64,000 bases of DNA, from the NCBI RefSeq assembly GCF_001038205.1, contig NZ_JWIZ01000014.1, forward strand, positions 1 to 64,000. The letters run 5' to 3'. This stretch comes from Muribacter muris (GTDB lineage: Bacteria > Pseudomonadota > Gammaproteobacteria > Enterobacterales > Pasteurellaceae). Under the pieces are notes generated by a model. The model worked only from the letters and a program-made list of their open reading frames with translations, was not told the DNA's origin and did not search any database. The stretch's first letter is position 1. Each line of letters opens with the position of its first letter. Below are positions 19,404 through 29,732 of the stretch, one piece after another. Both the position numbers and the translations under genes were made by a program.

Positions 19404-20786
19404 ATGATAACCCTCACATTAAATCAGATTGCTGAGATCCTAAACGGCAGATTGCTTGGCAATGGCGAAGTCAGTATTGAAAATATCAGCACCGATACCC
19501 GACAAGCGGTTAAATCGGGGCTATTTTTTGCATTAAAGGGCGAGAAATTTGACGCTCACGATTATTTAGCCAATGCGGTGGCACAAGGCTGTGTGGCAGT
19601 CGTGGTGGAACGAGAAATGGCGGTGAACGTACCACAAATTATCGTTACCGACAGCCGTTTAGCATTAGGGCGGTTGGCAAAATGGCTGAAAGCCAAGCTC
19701 AATCCAAAAACAGTGGCGATGACCGGTTCGTCTGGCAAAACGACTCTTAAAGAGATGACCGCAAAAATCTTGCAACAACTGACCGCTTGCGAAGCGGAAG
19801 TGCTTTACACTTTCGGCAATTTAAACAATGACTTAGGTGTACCATTGACCTTACTTCGTCTTACCGAGAAACATCAATTTGCGGTGGTGGAACTGGGGGC
19901 GAACCATATCGGTGAAATTGCTTACACCAGCGAGATGACCCAACCTGATGCCTGTTTGGTGAATAATGTTGCTGCCGCCCATTTGGCAGGTTTTGGTTCG
20001 CTTGCCGGTGTGGCGCAGGCGAAGGGTGAGATTTATCAGGGGTTGAAGCCGAACGGCACGGCGATTGTCAATCTGGATTATGACGATCCGCAGTGGCAAG
20101 CGGCGATTGGTACGCGAAAAAGACAATCTTTTTCCGCACAGGATAGTACGGCAGATTTCTGGGCGAGCGATATCCGCCTCAACCTTAACGGCTCTCAATT
20201 TACCTTGCATAGCCCGCAAGGGCAGACTGAAATTAACCTGCCGTATTTGGGCGAGCATAATATCAGTAATGCGTTGGCGGCGGCGGCGTTGGCAATGGCG
20301 GTCGGGGCGGATTTAACCGCCGTGAAAGGCGGGCTTGAGCAGCGTTCTATGGTGAAAGGACGATTGTTCCCGATTGAGATTGAGCCAAACCTGTTGTTGA
20401 TTGACGACAGCTACAATGCAAATGTCGATTCAATGAAATCGGCGGTCAGCGTGTTGAAACAGTATCCTGCCTTCCGTATTTTTGCGGTGGGCGATATGGC
20501 GGAATTGGGGGCGGAAAGTGCCGCACGTCATCAAGAGGTGGCGGATTTTGTTGCCCAAGCCGAGCTAGATTTGGTGGTGAGTTTCGGCGAGCAAAGCCGT
20601 GTAATCAGCCAAAATGACGCTCATCATTTTACGGATAAAACCAAAATGGCGGATTTTCTCTTATCAGTCATTTTGCAAAAAAAATCGGAAAATCAACCGC
20701 TTGTATTATTAGCGAAAGGCTCTCGTAGCCAAAAAATGGAAGAGCTGATCGGCTCAATTTGGCGTGCGTTTAATGTTACTTTTTAA
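19404..20786 (+). CDS. murF: UDP-MurNAc-tripeptide:D-Ala-D-Ala ligase
   Basis: Completes the UDP-MurNAc-pentapeptide. Mur ligase of 460 residues with P-loop 'TGSSGKTTLKEM' near 107-118, central 'GANHIGEI', and C-terminal 'LIDDSYNANVDSMK'. Intact and of normal length. Its upstream region is unusual: a 226-bp segment including the first ~30 codons and a hairpin is duplicated just before it, so distance and coupling to murE are lost. mraY follows after 10 bp. Confidence 0.96.
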   Translation: MITLTLNQIAEILNGRLLGNGEVSIENISTDTRQAVKSGLFFALKGEKFDAHDYLANAVAQGCVAVVVEREMAVNVPQIIVTDSRLALGRLAKWLKAKLNPKTVAMTGSSGKTTLKEMTAKILQQLTACEAEVLYTFGNLNNDLGVPLTLLRLTEKHQFAVVELGANHIGEIAYTSEMTQPDACLVNNVAAAHLAGFGSLAGVAQAKGEIYQGLKPNGTAIVNLDYDDPQWQAAIGTRKRQSFSAQDSTADFWASDIRLNLNGSQFTLHSPQGQTEINLPYLGEHNISNALAAAALAMAVGADLTAVKGGLEQRSMVKGRLFPIEIEPNLLLIDDSYNANVDSMKSAVSVLKQYPAFRIFAVGDMAELGAESAARHQEVADFVAQAELDLVVSFGEQSRVISQNDAHHFTDKTKMADFLLSVILQKKSENQPLVLLAKGSRSQKMEELIGSIWRAFNVTF

Positions 20787-20796
20787 GGATTAACTA

Positions 20797-21879
20797 ATGT
20801 TAGTTTGGCTTGCTGAATATCTTGTTCAATACTATACGGCGTTTAATGTGGTGTCGTATATTACATTCCGCTCCATTATGGCGTTATTAACGGCGCTGAT
20901 TATCGGGCTGCTAATCGGGCCGACAGTGATCCGCCGTTTACAGATCTTAAAATTCGGACAGGAAGTGCGCCACGACGGGCCGGAAAGCCACTATAAAAAG
21001 CGTGGCACACCGACAATGGGCGGCGTGATGATTTTATTCGCTATCGGCATCAGTACATTACTGTGGGCGGATCTGCGTAACCCTTATGTTTGGTTCGTAT
21101 TGTTTGTATTAGGCGGTTACGGGGTGATTGGCTTTGTGGACGATTACTGGAAAATCGCCCGTAAAAATACGGACGGTTTAATCGCCCGTTGGAAATATTT
21201 TTGGTTATCGGTGGTTGCACTTATTTCGGCGTTCGGTCTATATGCGATTGGTAAGGATAGTGCTGCTACCCAACTGGTTGTGCCGTTTTTTAAAGAAGTG
21301 ATGCCGCAACTGGGACTGTTTTATGTTGTGCTGACCTATTTTGTGATTGTCGGCACGAGTAATGCGGTGAACCTCACGGACGGCTTGGACGGCTTAGCGA
21401 TTGTACCGGTGGTAATGGTCGCCGCAGCTTTTGCGTTGATTGCGTGGGCAACGGGGAACTATAATTTCGCCCAATATTTGCACATTCCTTATATTAAATA
21501 CAGCGGTGAATTAGTGATTATCTGTACGGCGATTGTTGGCGCAGGGCTGGGCTTTTTATGGTTTAACACTTATCCGGCACAAGTGTTTATGGGCGATGTC
21601 GGCTCGCTCTCTCTCGGCGGTGCATTGGGCATTATTGCGGTGTTAGTCCGCCAAGAATTATTGCTGGTGATTATGGGCGGCGTATTTGTGGTCGAAGCCT
21701 TATCGGTGATTTTGCAGGTCGGTTCGTACAAATTACGCAAAAAACGCATTTTCCGTATGGCGCCGATTCACCACCATTTTGAACTTAAAGGCTGGCCCGA
21801 ACCTCGTGTTATCGTGCGTTTTTGGATTATCACCTTAATGTTGGTGTTAATTGGCTTGGTAACGCTGAAGTTGAGATAA
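20797..21879 (+). CDS. mraY: Phospho-MurNAc-pentapeptide transferase
   Basis: Polytopic membrane enzyme making lipid I from UDP-MurNAc-pentapeptide and undecaprenyl phosphate. The 360 residues match E. coli MraY. Key motifs are 'FVDDYWK' (catalytic aspartates, about 114-120), 'NLTDGLDGL' (about 190-198) and '[15 protein letters not shown]' near the C terminus. The next gene downstream is not murD but an unrelated ADP-ribosylglycohydrolase-like gene seven bases away. Confidence 0.97.
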   Translation: MLVWLAEYLVQYYTAFNVVSYITFRSIMALLTALIIGLLIGPTVIRRLQILKFGQEVRHDGPESHYKKRGTPTMGGVMILFAIGISTLLWADLRNPYVWFVLFVLGGYGVIGFVDDYWKIARKNTDGLIARWKYFWLSVVALISAFGLYAIGKDSAATQLVVPFFKEVMPQLGLFYVVLTYFVIVGTSNAVNLTDGLDGLAIVPVVMVAAAFALIAWATGNYNFAQYLHIPYIKYSGELVIICTAIVGAGLGFLWFNTYPAQVFMGDVGSLSLGGALGIIAVLVRQELLLVIMGGVFVVEALSVILQVGSYKLRKKRIFRMAPIHHHFELKGWPEPRVIVRFWIITLMLVLIGLVTLKLR

Positions 21880-21886
21880 TACCGAG

Positions 21887-22783
21887 ATGAATTTAGAGAG
21901 CAGGGCAAAGGGCTGTTTGGTTGGATTAGCCTGCGGTGATGCGGTTGGCACAACCGTTGAGTTTTGCCCGAGGGAGAGGATTATTCACCCATTGACGGAG
22001 ATGAGCGGCGGCGGAAAGTTTAAACTTGAGAGAGGGCAATGGACTGATGATACCTCAATGGCGTTATGTTTAGCCGAAAGCCTTTTAGACTGTAACGGCT
22101 TTGATCCGAGTGATCAAATGCAACGATATTGGCATTGGGCGAGTTCAGGGCATAATTCAAGTACGGGTAAAGCCTTTGGAATAGGCAAACATACGATCCA
22201 ATCGCTATTTGAATTTCAGCGTACTCAAGTGGCGTATAGCCAAAATATCGACCCGAAATATTCAGGCAATGGATCATTAATGCGGTTAGCGCCAATTCCG
22301 CTCTTTTATTTTCATCAGCCCGAACATTTAGCAGAGTATGCTCGTTTAAGTTCAAAAACCACGCACGCCTCCGAAGAATGTTTACAAGCCTGTGAATATT
22401 TCGCCCAACTGTTATTCAATGCGTTGAGTGGTAGAGATAAAAACGATTTATTTGATTTTGAGCAGACGAAGTTTGATCGTTTATCTGTGATTACGTCAGA
22501 ACAATTTAAGGAAAAATCGGCAGATGACATCATTGGATCAGGCTTTGTGATTGAATCGTTAGAGGCGGCATTATGGGCATTTTGGCACACAGATAATTTT
22601 AAAGAGGCGATTTTAAAAGCAGCGAATTTGGGTGATGATGCCGATACAACCGCAGCAATTTGCGGACAAATTGCCGGTGCTTACTACGGGATAGAAACCA
22701 TCCCGGAAAATTGGCTTAATTGGCTGTATCGTAGAGAGGATATCGAGAAAATTGCCTTGCAACTCGTCCGCAAACCTAATTAA
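21887..22783 (+). CDS. ADP-ribosylglycohydrolase family protein inserted in dcw
   Basis: 298-residue protein of the ADP-ribosylglycohydrolase (ARH/DraG) fold, which removes ADP-ribose from proteins or nucleic acids using two Mg2+. Visible motifs: GDAVG (17-21), the metal site TDDT (53-56), NGSLMR (128-133) and GDDADTTAA (249-257), all consistent with an active enzyme. It sits between mraY and murD, where other gammaproteobacteria have no gene, seven bases after mraY, so it should be cotranscribed with the cluster. I saw no uptake signal inside the gene; one lies just after its stop. Substrate unknown. DraG-type or Tri1-type activity on a cytosolic protein is possible; FtsZ is one candidate from context. 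Confidence 0.85.
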   Translation: MNLESRAKGCLVGLACGDAVGTTVEFCPRERIIHPLTEMSGGGKFKLERGQWTDDTSMALCLAESLLDCNGFDPSDQMQRYWHWASSGHNSSTGKAFGIGKHTIQSLFEFQRTQVAYSQNIDPKYSGNGSLMRLAPIPLFYFHQPEHLAEYARLSSKTTHASEECLQACEYFAQLLFNALSGRDKNDLFDFEQTKFDRLSVITSEQFKEKSADDIIGSGFVIESLEAALWAFWHTDNFKEAILKAANLGDDADTTAAICGQIAGAYYGIETIPENWLNWLYRREDIEKIALQLVRKPN

Positions 22784-22852
22784 ACAAGCGGTCAGTTTTC
22801 AGAAAATATTTGCAACGGGCAACTAAAAACGGATATATCGATGTAATTGTAA

Positions 22853-22867
22853 GGACGCTAAGCGTTC
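22853..22867. repeat. Small palindrome, second copy of the GGACGCT family
   Basis: GGACGCT-A-AGCGTTC, with the same core and the same following CGT as the copy at 8797-8815. It lies in the 107-bp gap between the ADP-ribosylhydrolase gene and murD, with an uptake-signal core at 22785. Confidence 0.5.
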
Positions 22868-22890
22868 GTCATAAAATCAAGAGAATAACA

Positions 22891-24189
22891 ATGGAAAATC
22901 AATATCAAGGCAAAACGATTACGGTCATTGGTTTGGGCAAAACGGGCTTGTCCTGTGTGGAATTTCTACGCAAAAAACAGGCAAGCGTGCGGGTGATTGA
23001 TACCCGTTCCAATCCTGCGGGCGCAGAGCAACTACCTGCCGATGTGCCGCTACATACCGGTGGGTTGAACGTCCAATGGCTGTGCGCCAGCGATTTAATC
23101 GTGATTAGCCCCGGGTTGTCGGTGAAAACGCCCGAAATTCAGCAGGCGATACAAGCCGGCGTGGAAGTAGTCGGCGATATTGAATTGTTCTGCCGTGAAG
23201 CGAATGCGCCGATTATTGCGATTACCGGCTCAAACGGCAAAAGCACGGTAACGACCCTCACTACCGAAATGGCAAAGCAAGCCGGCATCAAGGTGGGAAT
23301 GGGCGGTAATATCGGCGTGCCGGCATTGAGCCTACTTGAGCAGGATTATCAGCTCTACGTCTTGGAATTATCCAGCTTTCAGCTTGAAACCACCTATTCG
23401 CTCAATGCCGTTGCGGCAACGGTGCTGAATGTCAGCGAGGATCATATGGATCGCTATGACAGCCTTGAGGATTACCGTCAAGCGAAGTTGCGCATTTACC
23501 ATAATGCTCAAAATGTGATTATCAACGGTGAAGATCCGCAAACGCAGCCCGCTCAAGCGGTCAGTTCATCCTTTTCTTTTGCAGAAAATGCGGCGGATTA
23601 TACCGCTTGCAACGGCTGGCTTTATGCAGACGGCGAGCCGGTGATTGAGATTGCCAAACTGAAGATAAGCGGTCGCCATAACGTAATGAATGCGTTGGCG
23701 GCAATGGCATTGGCGGATAAGGCAGGCATAAATCGCACGGGGATTGTGAACGCCTTGCAGGGCTATACGGGGCTAGATCACCGTTTTCAACTTGTGCCGA
23801 CCACAGACGGCGTACGCTGGATCAACGATTCCAAAGCGACCAATGTGGGCAGTACTGTTGCGGCATTAAACGGTTTACAAGTGGAGGGCACGCTTTATCT
23901 GTTGCTCGGCGGCGACGGCAAGGGGGCGGATTTTTCAGAATTAACGCCTTATCTTAACCAGTCGCATATCCGTTGTTACTGCTTCGGTCGGGACGGCGTG
24001 GCTTTGGCGGCATTAACCGAAAACAGTGTGCTAGTGGAAACAATGGCACAGGCGGTGGCACAGATCCGCCCTCAACTGAAAGCGGGTGATATGGTGTTGC
24101 TTTCGCCGGCGTGTGCCAGCTTGGATCAATTTCCGAATTTTGAAGTGCGGGGGCAACAATTTGCCGAATTAGCACAAGGGGTGAACTGA
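22891..24189 (+). CDS. murD: UDP-MurNAc-L-alanine:D-glutamate ligase
   Basis: Adds D-glutamate to UDP-MurNAc-L-Ala. From the ATG at 22891 the product is 432 residues, close to the E. coli length, and begins with the Rossmann motif '[10 protein letters not shown]'; the P-loop '[11 protein letters not shown]' lies near 111-121. The frame is open 27 codons further upstream, but those codons run through the palindromic repeat and lack family support. Stop overlaps ftsW as TGATG. Confidence 0.95.
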   Translation: MENQYQGKTITVIGLGKTGLSCVEFLRKKQASVRVIDTRSNPAGAEQLPADVPLHTGGLNVQWLCASDLIVISPGLSVKTPEIQQAIQAGVEVVGDIELFCREANAPIIAITGSNGKSTVTTLTTEMAKQAGIKVGMGGNIGVPALSLLEQDYQLYVLELSSFQLETTYSLNAVAATVLNVSEDHMDRYDSLEDYRQAKLRIYHNAQNVIINGEDPQTQPAQAVSSSFSFAENAADYTACNGWLYADGEPVIEIAKLKISGRHNVMNALAAMALADKAGINRTGIVNALQGYTGLDHRFQLVPTTDGVRWINDSKATNVGSTVAALNGLQVEGTLYLLLGGDGKGADFSELTPYLNQSHIRCYCFGRDGVALAALTENSVLVETMAQAVAQIRPQLKAGDMVLLSPACASLDQFPNFEVRGQQFAELAQGVN

Positions 24190-25370
24190 TGCTGGCAAGG
24201 CTCAAGCAGGAATGGCAGAAATGGGGGCAACTCACCCCGCTTAATGCGTTATATGATCGTAGCCTGATTTGGTTATTCCTTATTTTGCTGGTAATCGGCT
24301 TTGTAATGGTTACGTCCGCTGCTATTCCGGTTAGTACAAGGCTATACAATGACCCTTTTTATTTTGCCGTGCGTGATGGGGTTTATGTGTTGGCGGCGTT
24401 GTGTGCCTGTGCTTTTATTGTGCAAATTCCCAGTGAGCGTTGGGAACGCTATAACGGCTGGCTGTTCGGTGGCGCATTGATATTACTGCTGGCAACGTTA
24501 ATTTTGGGCAAAAATGTGAACGGCGCAACCCGCTGGATTCCGATTGGGCCGATTAACTTTCAGCCTGCCGAGTTAGCCAAATTAGCGGTGATCTGCTATT
24601 TTTCCAGCTTTTATGTGCGGAAGTTTGATGAAATGCGAACCAAGAACCTCAGCTTTATGCGCCCAATGGTGATCCTGATCTTCTTTAGCGTATTACTGCT
24701 ACTGCAACCGGATTTGGGCAGTACGGCAGTGCTGTTTGTATTAACCTTTGCAATGCTGTTTATTATGGGGGCAAAGGTCTTGCAATTTTTGTTGCTCGGT
24801 GCGGCAGGTGCGGTAGCCTTTATCTTTTTGGTATTAACTTCGGAATATCGGTTAAAACGGGTTACTTCGTTTTTGGATCCCTTTGCCGATGCGTATGGGG
24901 ACGGTTTTCAGTTGTCAAATTCGCAAATGGCGTTTGGACAGGGCGAGTTTTGGGGACGGGGCTTGGGCAATTCCGTTCAAAAATTAGAGTATTTGCCGGA
25001 AGCGCATACGGACTTCGTAATGGCAGTGGTTGGCGAGGAATTTGGTTTATTTGGCATCTGCGTCATTATTGCCTTACTTTGCGCATTAACTTTCCGAGCC
25101 TTAAAAATTAGCCGTGAAGCTTTGTTATTGGAAGCCCGCTTTAAAGGCTTTTTTGCCTTTGGTATCGGCATTTGGATTTTTGTGCAAGGCTTTGTCAATT
25201 TAGGGGTGGCATCGGGATTGCTACCGACAAAAGGGCTGACCTTTCCCTTAGTCAGTTACGGCGGATCGAGTTTAGTGATTATGGCGGCGGCGATCGGCGT
25301 ATTGTTACGCATTGACCACGAAAACCGCCTAGAGCGGATAGGACACGCTCATTTAAATAATGATGAATAG
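24189..25370 (+). CDS. ftsW: Septal peptidoglycan glycosyltransferase FtsW
   Basis: SEDS-family polymerase that works with FtsI at the septum. 393 residues with about ten membrane helices. Family signatures visible: 'GATRWIPIGPINFQPAELAK' in the first half, the 'PEAHTDFVMAVVGEEFG' loop, and 'GLTFPLVSYGGSSL' near the C terminus. Coupled to murD by a one-base start/stop overlap; murG starts nine bases after its stop. Confidence 0.96.
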   Translation: MLARLKQEWQKWGQLTPLNALYDRSLIWLFLILLVIGFVMVTSAAIPVSTRLYNDPFYFAVRDGVYVLAALCACAFIVQIPSERWERYNGWLFGGALILLLATLILGKNVNGATRWIPIGPINFQPAELAKLAVICYFSSFYVRKFDEMRTKNLSFMRPMVILIFFSVLLLLQPDLGSTAVLFVLTFAMLFIMGAKVLQFLLLGAAGAVAFIFLVLTSEYRLKRVTSFLDPFADAYGDGFQLSNSQMAFGQGEFWGRGLGNSVQKLEYLPEAHTDFVMAVVGEEFGLFGICVIIALLCALTFRALKISREALLLEARFKGFFAFGIGIWIFVQGFVNLGVASGLLPTKGLTFPLVSYGGSSLVIMAAAIGVLLRIDHENRLERIGHAHLNNDE

Positions 25371-25379
25371 GAAAAAGCA

Positions 25380-26435
25380 ATGGCAAAAAAATTATTAGTG
25401 ATGGCGGGCGGTACGGGCGGACACGTTTTTCCGGCGATTGCGGTGGCACGGGAATTGCAGCAGCAAGGTTGGGAGATCCGTTGGCTCGGCACAAAAGATA
25501 GAATGGAAGCAGAGCTTGTGCCGAAGCACGGTATTCCGATTGAATTTATCCAAATTTCCGGAATTAAAGGCAAAGGCATTAAGGCGCTTTTAAGTGCACC
25601 TTTTGCGATTTTCAGAGCGGTATTGCAAGCCCGTAAAATTATCAAAGCGTATCAGCCCGATGCGGTACTCGGTATGGGCGGCTATGTGTCCGGCCCCGGC
25701 GGTATTGCGGCAAAATTATGCGGCGTGCCGGTGGTTCTGCACGAGCAAAATGCGGTGGCGGGTTTAACGAATGTGTGGCTCTCAAAAATTGCCCGTAAAA
25801 CCCTGCAAGCCTTTCCAAGCGCGTTTCCGCAAGCGGAAGTGGTGGGCAATCCGGTGAGGCAGGACCTTTTTCAGCTTGCAGCCCCGGAAGTTCGCTTCGC
25901 CGAGCGAGGTTATCCAATCAATATTTTGGTAATGGGGGGGAGCCAAGGGGCATTGGTAATGAATAACACTGTGCCAAAAGTAGCGAAAATGTTAGGCGAT
26001 AAAGTGTTTATCAGTCATCAGGTCGGCAAAGGTAAATTGGGCGATGTGGAAGCCATCTACCAAGCGACTGGCAACGGCACGGCAAGTGAATTTATTGATG
26101 ATATGCAAGCGGCTTATGAATGGGCGGATTTAGTTATCTGTCGTTCGGGGGCTTTGACGGTCAGCGAAATTGCCGCTGCCGGTTTACCGGCAATTTTCGT
26201 GCCGTTTCAACATAAAGATCGCCAACAATTTTTAAACGCCGAATATTTGGCGAATGTGGGGGCAGCGATCATTATTGAGCAGGCGGATTTCACCCCTGAA
26301 AATCTATACCGCCAATTACAGCCACTGCTTGCTGATCGGCAAACATTAACCGAAATGGCGGTAAAAGCCCGCCGACAAGCCGCACCGTTAGCCGCCAAAC
26401 GGGTGGCGGAAGTGATTATGGACGTGGCGAATTAA
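25380..26435 (+). CDS. murG: UDP-GlcNAc:lipid I N-acetylglucosaminyltransferase
   Basis: Peripheral inner-membrane GT-B transferase that makes lipid II. 351 residues. N-terminal glycine-rich loop '[14 protein letters not shown]' (about 9-22), 'GGYVSGPGG' and '[11 protein letters not shown]' (about 100-125), and C-terminal donor site '[20 protein letters not shown]'. Normal length and position. Confidence 0.97.
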   Translation: MAKKLLVMAGGTGGHVFPAIAVARELQQQGWEIRWLGTKDRMEAELVPKHGIPIEFIQISGIKGKGIKALLSAPFAIFRAVLQARKIIKAYQPDAVLGMGGYVSGPGGIAAKLCGVPVVLHEQNAVAGLTNVWLSKIARKTLQAFPSAFPQAEVVGNPVRQDLFQLAAPEVRFAERGYPINILVMGGSQGALVMNNTVPKVAKMLGDKVFISHQVGKGKLGDVEAIYQATGNGTASEFIDDMQAAYEWADLVICRSGALTVSEIAAAGLPAIFVPFQHKDRQQFLNAEYLANVGAAIIIEQADFTPENLYRQLQPLLADRQTLTEMAVKARRQAAPLAAKRVAEVIMDVAN

Positions 26436-26454
26436 CTGATATTAGGAAGATAAA

Positions 26455-27882
26455 ATGAAAAATTTCCAAGATAAGATTAAAAAACTGGTGCCTGAAATGC
26501 GCCGTGTCAGCCAAATCCATTTTGTCGGGATCGGCGGTGCAGGAATGAGCGGTATTGCCGAAGTATTATTGAACGAAGGGTATCAGATTAGCGGATCGGA
26601 TATTGCCGATGGCGTGGTAACGCAACGGTTAGCCAAAGCCGGTGCAAAAATCTGTTTCGGGCATCACGCAGACAATATCAATGGGGCGAGTGTGGTGGTG
26701 ATTTCCAGCGCGATCACTGAAGATAACCCTGAAGTCGTTGCAGCGAAAGAAGCACGTATTCCAGTAATTCAACGGGCGCAAATGTTAGCGGAAATTATGC
26801 GTTTCCGCCACGGAATTGCGGTGGCGGGGACGCACGGAAAAACCACAACAACCGCAATGATTTCAATGATTTATACCGAAGCGAAGCTCGACCCGACTTT
26901 CGTCAATGGCGGCTTGGTTAAATCGGCGGGTAAAAATGCACATTTAGGCGCAAGCCGTTATCTGATTGCCGAAGCGGACGAAAGCGATGCCTCGTTCTTG
27001 CATTTACAGCCGATGGTGTCGGTGGTAACCAATATCGAACCGGATCATATGGATACCTACGGCGGTGATTTTGAGCAGATGAAAAATACCTACGTTCGCT
27101 TTTTACGCAATTTGCCGTTTTACGGTTTGGCGGTAATGTGTGCCGATGATGCGGTGGTAATGGAAATCGCCCCGAAAGTCGGTCGCCAAGTGATGACTTA
27201 CGGTTTCAGCGAACAGGCGGATTACCGTATTGAAGATTACCAACAGACCGGCTTTCAAGGGCATTACACCGTTGTTTGTCCGAACGGCGAGCGGATTGAT
27301 GTGCTGTTAAATGTGCCGGGCAAGCATAATGCACTGAATGCCACAGCCGCATTGGCGGTTGCCAAAGAGGAGGGGATCAGCAATGAGGCGATTTTAGCCG
27401 CATTGGCGGATTTCCAAGGGGCTGGCAGACGCTTCGATCAGCTCGGTTCGTTTATCCGCCCGAACGGTAAAATAATGTTAGTGGACGATTACGGACATCA
27501 CCCGACGGAAGTCGATGTAACGATCAAAGCGGCACGTCAAGGCTGGGAAAATAAACGGGTGGTAATGGTATTCCAACCCCACCGCTATTCCCGTACTCGT
27601 GATTTATTTGATGATTTTGTGCAGGTACTCTCGCAGGTGGACGCTTTAGTAATGCTCGATGTGTATGCGGCGGGCGAAGCGCCGATTGTGGGGGCGGACA
27701 GTAAAGCGCTGTGCCGCTCGATCCGCAATCTCGGCAAGGTTGATCCGATTTTAGTTTCGGATACCAGCCAGCTTGGTGAAGTCCTGGATCAAATTTTACA
27801 AGACGGCGATTTGATTTTGGCACAAGGGGCGGGCAATGTCAGCAAACTGGCTCGCAGCTTGGCAGATGAGTGGAAAGGTTAG
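26455..27882 (+). CDS. murC: UDP-MurNAc:L-alanine ligase
   Basis: First Mur ligase of the pathway. 475 residues. Rossmann motif '[17 protein letters not shown]' near 22-38, P-loop '[11 protein letters not shown]' near 125-135, and '[10 protein letters not shown]' in the C-terminal half. A 142-bp gap to ddl follows; it holds degenerate uptake signals but no gene. Confidence 0.97.
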   Translation: MKNFQDKIKKLVPEMRRVSQIHFVGIGGAGMSGIAEVLLNEGYQISGSDIADGVVTQRLAKAGAKICFGHHADNINGASVVVISSAITEDNPEVVAAKEARIPVIQRAQMLAEIMRFRHGIAVAGTHGKTTTTAMISMIYTEAKLDPTFVNGGLVKSAGKNAHLGASRYLIAEADESDASFLHLQPMVSVVTNIEPDHMDTYGGDFEQMKNTYVRFLRNLPFYGLAVMCADDAVVMEIAPKVGRQVMTYGFSEQADYRIEDYQQTGFQGHYTVVCPNGERIDVLLNVPGKHNALNATAALAVAKEEGISNEAILAALADFQGAGRRFDQLGSFIRPNGKIMLVDDYGHHPTEVDVTIKAARQGWENKRVVMVFQPHRYSRTRDLFDDFVQVLSQVDALVMLDVYAAGEAPIVGADSKALCRSIRNLGKVDPILVSDTSQLGEVLDQILQDGDLILAQGAGNVSKLARSLADEWKG

Positions 27883-28024
27883 GCAAGCGGGCGGATTGAG
27901 GCAAATATTTGCAATATGGGTGGACAAATCCATAGTCCGCAGCCGATTAAATATTAGATTGTTCGTATAACAGCATTTTGCAAAAAATCAGCGGTTATCG
28001 ACCGCTTGTTAAGAGAGAACGAAG

Positions 28025-28936
28025 ATGAATTTGAAACAGGAAAAAATCGCCGTACTGTTTGGCGGCGAATCGGCGGAGCGTGAAGTGTCGCTCAACTCCG
28101 GTAAAGCGGTGTTTGAAGTCCTACAAAGTTTGGGCTATAACGTGGAAGCGATCGATACCAAAACCTTCCCGATTGAAAAATTAAAAGAAAAAGGCATTCA
28201 GCGGGTATTCAATATTTTGCACGGCGGCATCGGTGAAAACGGCGTGTTGCAAGGGGCATTGGAACAGCTTGGCATTGCCTATACCGGTTGCGGTGTAATG
28301 GCGTCGGCGATTACCTTGGATAAATTCCGCACCAAATTATTGTGGAATGCAGTTGGGCTGCCGACCGCGGAAATGCTTGTGGTGCAACGGGGACAAGCGG
28401 TCGATTGCGAGCAAATTATTGCAAAACTCGGTTTGCCGTTATTTGTGAAACCGGCGAGCGAGGGATCGAGCGTCGGGGTCAGCAAGGTGAAAACGGCGGA
28501 TCAACTGTTACCGGCGATCGAGGCGGCACTGCAATATGATGCGATTGTATTGGTGGAAGAGAATTTAGCCGGTGCGGAATATTCCGTGCCGGTGTTAGAC
28601 GGTGAAGTGCTGCCGGCGGTGCAAATTATTCCGGACGGCGAGTTTTACGATTATCACGCCAAATATATTTCCGATAATACTCAATATATCTGCCCTGTGC
28701 TTTCCGAGGCACGCCAAGCGGAAGTTGCCGCCTTAGTGAAAAAAGCCTATGAGGTGGTGGGCTGCCGTGGCTGGAGCCGCATTGATGTGATGGAAGACGC
28801 TGAAGGTCATTTCCGTTTGGTTGAAGTGAATACCAGCCCCGGAATGACCAGCCACAGTATTTTCCCGAAATCGGCGGCAACGGTGGGTTATAGTTTCGAG
28901 CGGTTAGTCGAGCGGGTACTGGAGCTGAGTGCGTAA
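28025..28936 (+). CDS. ddl: D-alanine:D-alanine ligase
   Basis: ATP-grasp ligase making the D-Ala-D-Ala dipeptide used by MurF. 303 residues, DdlB-like length. Conserved phrases: '[14 protein letters not shown]' at the N terminus, '[18 protein letters not shown]' (about 138-155), and '[12 protein letters not shown]' at the C-terminal metal site. Start has GAGAGAACGAAG upstream. Its stop overlaps the ftsQ start (TAATG). Confidence 0.96.
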   Translation: MNLKQEKIAVLFGGESAEREVSLNSGKAVFEVLQSLGYNVEAIDTKTFPIEKLKEKGIQRVFNILHGGIGENGVLQGALEQLGIAYTGCGVMASAITLDKFRTKLLWNAVGLPTAEMLVVQRGQAVDCEQIIAKLGLPLFVKPASEGSSVGVSKVKTADQLLPAIEAALQYDAIVLVEENLAGAEYSVPVLDGEVLPAVQIIPDGEFYDYHAKYISDNTQYICPVLSEARQAEVAALVKKAYEVVGCRGWSRIDVMEDAEGHFRLVEVNTSPGMTSHSIFPKSAATVGYSFERLVERVLELSA

Positions 28937-29718
28937 TGAGTGTGGTTTTCCGCAAAAAACCAACGTCTGTTATTGGGACGAAGATCAGTAAGCCCGATAA
29001 TCCGATCGATTGGCTGATTTTTATTAAGCCGATGATTCTGTTTGTCTGTTTGATTTTTGGCTATATACTCTATGCAAATTGGGCAAGCGTGCTTGAATCA
29101 CTGGATAAAACGCCGATCAAATCTTATGCGCTCACCCATAAAACCCGTTTTACTACTAATCAAGATATTCGGGAAACGCTATCTCAAGCGCCGCAATTAA
29201 AGGGCTATTTCGGACAGGATATTCAATCGGTGAAAGAGCGGTTTTTAGCGCTCTCTTGGGTGCGAGATGTCGTGGTGCGGAAAGTGTACCCGAATCGGCT
29301 AAGTCTGACGCTAATCGAACACATTCCGGCGGCACGTTGGAATCATAGCCAGTTTGTCTCTGACAAAGGCGTGGTATTTGGGCTGCCCGAAGGGCGTTTT
29401 GACGCACAAAATTTGCCGTTACTATTTGGGCCGGATAGCGAAAGTAAAGTGGTGCTGGAAGCGTGGGGCAAAATTAAACGGGACTTAAATACCCGCAACT
29501 TACGTTTAAAAGCGGTGGCGATGGATACCCGCGGTTCTTGGACAATCACTTTGGATAATGATGTGGAATTACGTTTGGGGCGGGGAGATTGGTTGCCGAA
29601 AATCGACCGCTTCGTGAGCATTTTCCCTGAAATTGATGTACCGGAAGGTAAGCGGCTGTCCTATGTCGATCTACGTTATGAACACGGTGCGGCGGTCGGA
29701 TTAAGTAATAAACACTAA
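28936..29718 (+). CDS. ftsQ: Cell division protein FtsQ
   Basis: Bitopic divisome protein that recruits FtsB and FtsL. 260 residues: cytoplasmic N terminus of about 30 residues, one membrane helix (about 32-50), a POTRA domain (about 60-130, with 'VRDVVVRKVYPNRLSLTLIEHIPAARWN'), then the beta domain ending 'DLRYEHGAAVGL'. Overlaps ddl by one base and precedes ftsA by 14 bp. Confidence 0.93.
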   Translation: MSVVFRKKPTSVIGTKISKPDNPIDWLIFIKPMILFVCLIFGYILYANWASVLESLDKTPIKSYALTHKTRFTTNQDIRETLSQAPQLKGYFGQDIQSVKERFLALSWVRDVVVRKVYPNRLSLTLIEHIPAARWNHSQFVSDKGVVFGLPEGRFDAQNLPLLFGPDSESKVVLEAWGKIKRDLNTRNLRLKAVAMDTRGSWTITLDNDVELRLGRGDWLPKIDRFVSIFPEIDVPEGKRLSYVDLRYEHGAAVGLSNKH

Positions 29719-29732
29719 TTTTTGCGAATAGA

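Noticed and set aside
22810-22890. 27-codon extension of MurD
   Set aside because: It crosses the GGACGCT palindrome and has no family support; the ATG at 22891 starts the Rossmann domain at the usual place.
23954-24349. Long antisense frame across murD/ftsW
   Set aside because: It is a by-product of codon bias on the opposite strand, with no ribosome site or recognisable domain.
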